Origin: Bacillota bacterium
Lineage (GTDB): Bacteria > Bacillota > Clostridia > Peptostreptococcales > Natronincolaceae
DNA: 12,919 bases
Reading direction: 5' to 3'
Assembly: GCA_023387935.1 (NCBI GenBank)
Contig: JAEWHG010000060.1
Location: 1 to 12,919 of the forward strand
Shown: piece by piece, positions 11,461 to 12,919 of the stretch
Layout of the letters: the number at the start of each line of letters is the position of its first letter
Numbering within the stretch: the stretch's first letter is position 1
Notes under the pieces: model-generated
What the model saw: only the letters and a program-made list of their open reading frames with translations
What the model was told of the DNA's origin: nothing
Database searches by the model: none
Position numbers and translations under genes: made by a program

Positions 11461-11513
11461 TGACCTACCATCAATTTATTGCTCCTTTCAGTCACATAAA
11501 TTGGGTTAGGTCA
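11461..11513. repeat. Palindromic repeat hairpin 2 (AGGAG loop)
   Basis: TGACCTA (11461-11467) pairs with TAGGTCA (11507-11513) and CAATTTAT (11472-11479) with ATAAATTG (11496-11503). The 16-nt loop reads GTGACTGAAAGGAGCA on the minus strand. The arms differ from hairpin 1 while the loop core is kept, the pattern of a compensating palindromic repeat family rather than of a protein operator. Confidence 0.65.
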
Positions 11514-11519
11514 TAAAAA

Positions 11520-11590
11520 GGAAGGTTTTAAAATTGTAGTATGATGTTAAAGGGGGACAAAAAACATCTATATTACAAATAAAACCTTCC
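11520..11590 (-). terminator. Long imperfect hairpin with C-rich loop after yueI
   Basis: Arms 11520-11548 and 11563-11590 pair over about 26 bases: GGAAGGTTTT / AAAACCTTCC, then GTAGTAT / ATATTAC with one wobble, then GATGTT / AACATC, with small bulges. The loop on the minus strand carries TTGTCCCCCTTT. The structure is followed on the minus strand by TTTTTATG, so it can end the yueI transcript. It is far larger than a plain terminator needs to be. Confidence 0.65.
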
Positions 11591-11631
11591 CTCTGTCTTT
11601 AATTATTGACGGGATGGATATAGTCTATACA

Positions 11632-12096
11632 TTACTTTTTAAAAATTCCACTCAATCTATTCCATATGGATCTAGTTTTCTCTTTTTCAGACTCAATAGT
11701 TTGGGAATTGTGACGCTCATTAGTTTTTTCTAGATCAACCTCTACACTCTCTCTATCCACTGCCTCACTGCTAGCTACTACTATTCCCATTGCAGTTTCA
11801 CTATCATTTAATACAATTTTACATTCCCTATCTTTTTCCTTAGCTAATTTCATATATTTGGATGTTATTTCCATCGGTATTTTTTGATTTACTATTATAA
11901 TTTCTGCCATTTTATCCTTTAAAGCATCTTCCACATAATCCATTGCCTCAGGCTTATAAGCTTGTTCTATAGTTAATCCTAGTATTACTCTTTCTCTAAA
12001 CTCACCCAGCCATTTACGTTTTTCATCAGGCTTTATTTGGGGTGCGCCACCGAATGCATATTCCACGGTTCTTTCTAATTCACTTTTGTCTTTCAT
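11632..12096 (-). CDS. YueI-family protein (DUF1694)
   Basis: Cytoplasmic protein of unknown function, 154 residues. It matches the DUF1694/YueI family by the N-terminal block GGAPQIKPDEKRKWLGEFRE followed by RVILGLTIEQAY (residues about 16-47) and the later segment ETAMGIVVASSEAVDRESVEV (about 99-119). The fold resembles small ribosomal L7Ae-like proteins in some family descriptions, but no activity is known to me. The tail (about 120-154) is charged and ends IWNRLSGIFKK, which could be an amphipathic membrane-touching helix. GAGGAGAG precedes the ATG. Transcribed alone from a good sigma-A promoter (12136-12163) and ended by the long hairpin at 11520-11590. Confidence 0.8.
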   Translation of the reverse strand: MKDKSELERTVEYAFGGAPQIKPDEKRKWLGEFRERVILGLTIEQAYKPEAMDYVEDALKDKMAEIIIVNQKIPMEITSKYMKLAKEKDRECKIVLNDSETAMGIVVASSEAVDRESVEVDLEKTNERHNSQTIESEKEKTRSIWNRLSGIFKK

Positions 12097-12135
12097 TTAG
12101 CTCTCTCCTCTTGCTTCAAATACTACGTCCTATAT

Positions 12136-12163
12136 ATTATACCCTCTATCTATTGTTTTACAA
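12136..12163 (-). promoter_or_regulatory. Sigma-A promoter of the yueI-family gene
   Basis: Minus strand TTGTAA (12163-12158), 16-bp spacer, TATAAT (12141-12136). Leader of about 33 nt to the ATG at 12096. Confidence 0.65.
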
Positions 12164-12283
12164 TATATAAATTCATCTAGTAATATCATATGGGATCATG
12201 ATGTGCTTTTTTTAACATTCAACTTCTTTAATAGTCCATCAATAGTAAAAATGTTTGTACTTTCCTAAGTAATAAAAATAAGC

Positions 12284-12289
12284 TATAAT
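12284..12289 (+). promoter_or_regulatory. Possible -10 element of the NusG domain II gene
   Basis: Perfect TATAAT 41 bp before the ATG. The hexamer 17 bp upstream (TTTCCT) is a poor -35, so an activator or another sigma factor may be involved. Confidence 0.4.
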
Positions 12290-12330
12290 AGTCTATGTGA
12301 CTAATTATAACCCCTTTAGGAGGTGGGACA

Positions 12331-12753
12331 ATGTTTAAAATAATGACTAAAGCAGATAAAATATTAATCGTTTTACTTTTAGCAGCTAGTATAGCTAGCA
12401 TTTTCGCCATACCTAAACTACTAACAAATGCAGGGGCGCAAAAACAGGTAGTTGTATATATTGATAATAAAGAAGTCCATCGCTTCGACTTAGTTGATAG
12501 TCCCGAATCGGAGTTTAAAGAAATACCATTCGAGATTGGTGGAAAAGAATATATTGCAAAGTTTGAAATGAAAGATGGTAAAGTAATGCTCCACAGATTG
12601 CCAGATGAAATAGTACCTTTGAGCATTCATAAAGAGATGGGCTGGATTAGCGAGTCCTATCAAATGATCGTAGCTCTTCCCATAAAAATGTACGTTGCTA
12701 TTGAAGATCATACTGAAACAGAAGATGATATGTTTGATATTATAGTGCAATAA
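12331..12753 (+). CDS. NusG domain II-containing membrane-anchored protein
   Basis: 140 residues: a short basic N-terminus (MTKADK), one membrane helix (about 11-27, ILIVLLLAASIASIFAI), and an extracytoplasmic NusG domain II fold (PF07009). The family pattern VVYIDNKEVHRFDL ... FEMKDGKVMLHRLPDEI ... KEMGWIS ... QMIVALPIKMYVAIED is clear. Most family members that I recall carry three cysteines (CPDKxC before the GWI and IVCLP after it). Here the aligned positions are V95, H100 and A115, so the cysteine set is lost. Function is unknown; relatives often sit beside ECF-type transporter or ApbE genes, but here it is alone. AGGAGGTGGGACA precedes the ATG. It is the only plus-strand gene in the right half and is convergent with atpC, separated by a strong bidirectional terminator. 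Confidence 0.82.
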   Translation: MFKIMTKADKILIVLLLAASIASIFAIPKLLTNAGAQKQVVVYIDNKEVHRFDLVDSPESEFKEIPFEIGGKEYIAKFEMKDGKVMLHRLPDEIVPLSIHKEMGWISESYQMIVALPIKMYVAIEDHTETEDDMFDIIVQ

Positions 12754-12762
12754 AAAAATGTA

Positions 12763-12801
12763 AAAAAGATGACAACCGAATATTTCGGTTGTCATCTTTT
12801 T
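12763..12801. terminator. Bidirectional terminator between the NusG domain II gene and atpC
   Basis: Perfect 18-bp inverted repeat (12763-12780 with 12784-12801; core GATGACAACCGAA / TTCGGTTGTCATC) with a 3-nt loop and A/T-rich ends. It reads as a terminator on both strands and starts 5 bases from the atpC stop. Confidence 0.9.
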
Positions 12802-12806
12802 ATTTC

Positions 12807-12919
12807 CTATTTTTCATTTGCTACTTCTAATCTATTCATAGCTTTTCTAAGAGCTATCTCTGCTCTCACTTTATCTAAATCACTTTGCTTAGAAGCCAAC
12901 CGTCTTTCAGCTCTTTCCT
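12807..12919 (-). CDS. atpC: ATP synthase epsilon subunit, C-terminal end only
   Basis: Last 36 codons plus the stop of a minus-strand gene whose 5' part is beyond the right edge. The peptide ERAERRLASKQSDLDKVRAE then IALRKAMNRLEVANEK is the two-helix C-terminal domain of the F1F0 ATP synthase epsilon subunit, with the usual RAE-RL and RAEIAL-KAMNRL pattern. In the complete enzyme this helical domain modulates ATP hydrolysis. Its place as the end of the atp operon, just upstream of a ywmB-murA-spoIID cluster, matches Bacillus and supports the call. Confidence 0.85.
   Translation of the reverse strand, partial: ERAERRLASKQSDLDKVRAEIALRKAMNRLEVANEK

Noticed and set aside
11405..11513. Possible CRISPR array from the repeated CAAATTTG and similar blocks
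   Set aside because: Only two units, with unequal arms and no regular direct repeat and spacer lengths; they are hairpins, and no cas gene is present.
12228..12795. Two minus-strand open frames opposite the NusG domain II gene
   Set aside because: The plus frame has a strong ribosome site and matches NusG domain II; the minus frames cross the terminator region, overlap each other and have no recognisable family.

Overview
The window looks like a chromosomal segment of a low-GC, motile, endospore-forming Firmicute of the class Clostridia. The base is AT-rich coding DNA with strong, often very G-rich Shine-Dalgarno sites (runs such as GGGGGG before mbl and spoIIID). The genus could be Alkaliphilus or a near relative, but that is inference from gene content and protein style only.

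Region 1 (1-1630, minus strand): a two-gene catabolic operon. It encodes a DeoR-family repressor and then the N-terminal two thirds of a DUF1537 four-carbon acid-sugar kinase that runs off the left edge. A near-consensus sigma-A promoter lies just upstream, followed immediately by four phased 10-bp repeats that look like the repressor's own operator. Region 2 (1690-2930, plus strand): a secreted or spore-associated LysM / peptidoglycan-binding protein with three LysM units (two identical in protein), and a 69-residue basic orphan protein, each closed by a strong hairpin terminator.

Region 3 (2937-11330, minus strand): a sporulation, cell-shape and flagellar cluster, in transcription order ywmB - murA - spoIID - spoIIQ - spoIIID - mbl - flhO (flgF-like) - flhP (flgG) - rod-binding flgJ-like. 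It follows the Bacillus subtilis order ywmB-murAA-spoIID-spoIIQ-spoIIID-mbl-flhO-flhP closely. MurA makes the first committed peptidoglycan precursor. SpoIID and SpoIIQ act in engulfment from the mother-cell and forespore sides, and SpoIIID is the mother-cell transcription factor. Mbl organises side-wall growth, and the last three genes encode the flagellar rod. Candidate sigma-F (spoIIQ), sigma-E (spoIIID, spoIID) and sigma-D (flhO) promoters fit this split of labour.

Region 4 (11331-12919): an island of palindromic repeats and a long C-loop hairpin, then a YueI-family gene (minus), a NusG domain II membrane protein (plus) and the 3' end of atpC (minus). As in Bacillus, the atp operon therefore precedes the ywmB cluster, but with different genes in between.

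The most interesting signals are: (a) a 15-bp hairpin that buries the spoIIID Shine-Dalgarno and whose 5' arm overlaps a possible sigma-E -10 element; (b) a SpoIIQ that keeps all three zinc ligands but has lost both catalytic histidines; (c) the DeoR operator array; (d) hairpins with an AGGAG-containing loop found in two intergenic regions; (e) a FlhO with a duplicated hook-like beta domain. I see no CRISPR array, tRNA, rRNA, transposase or phage gene.
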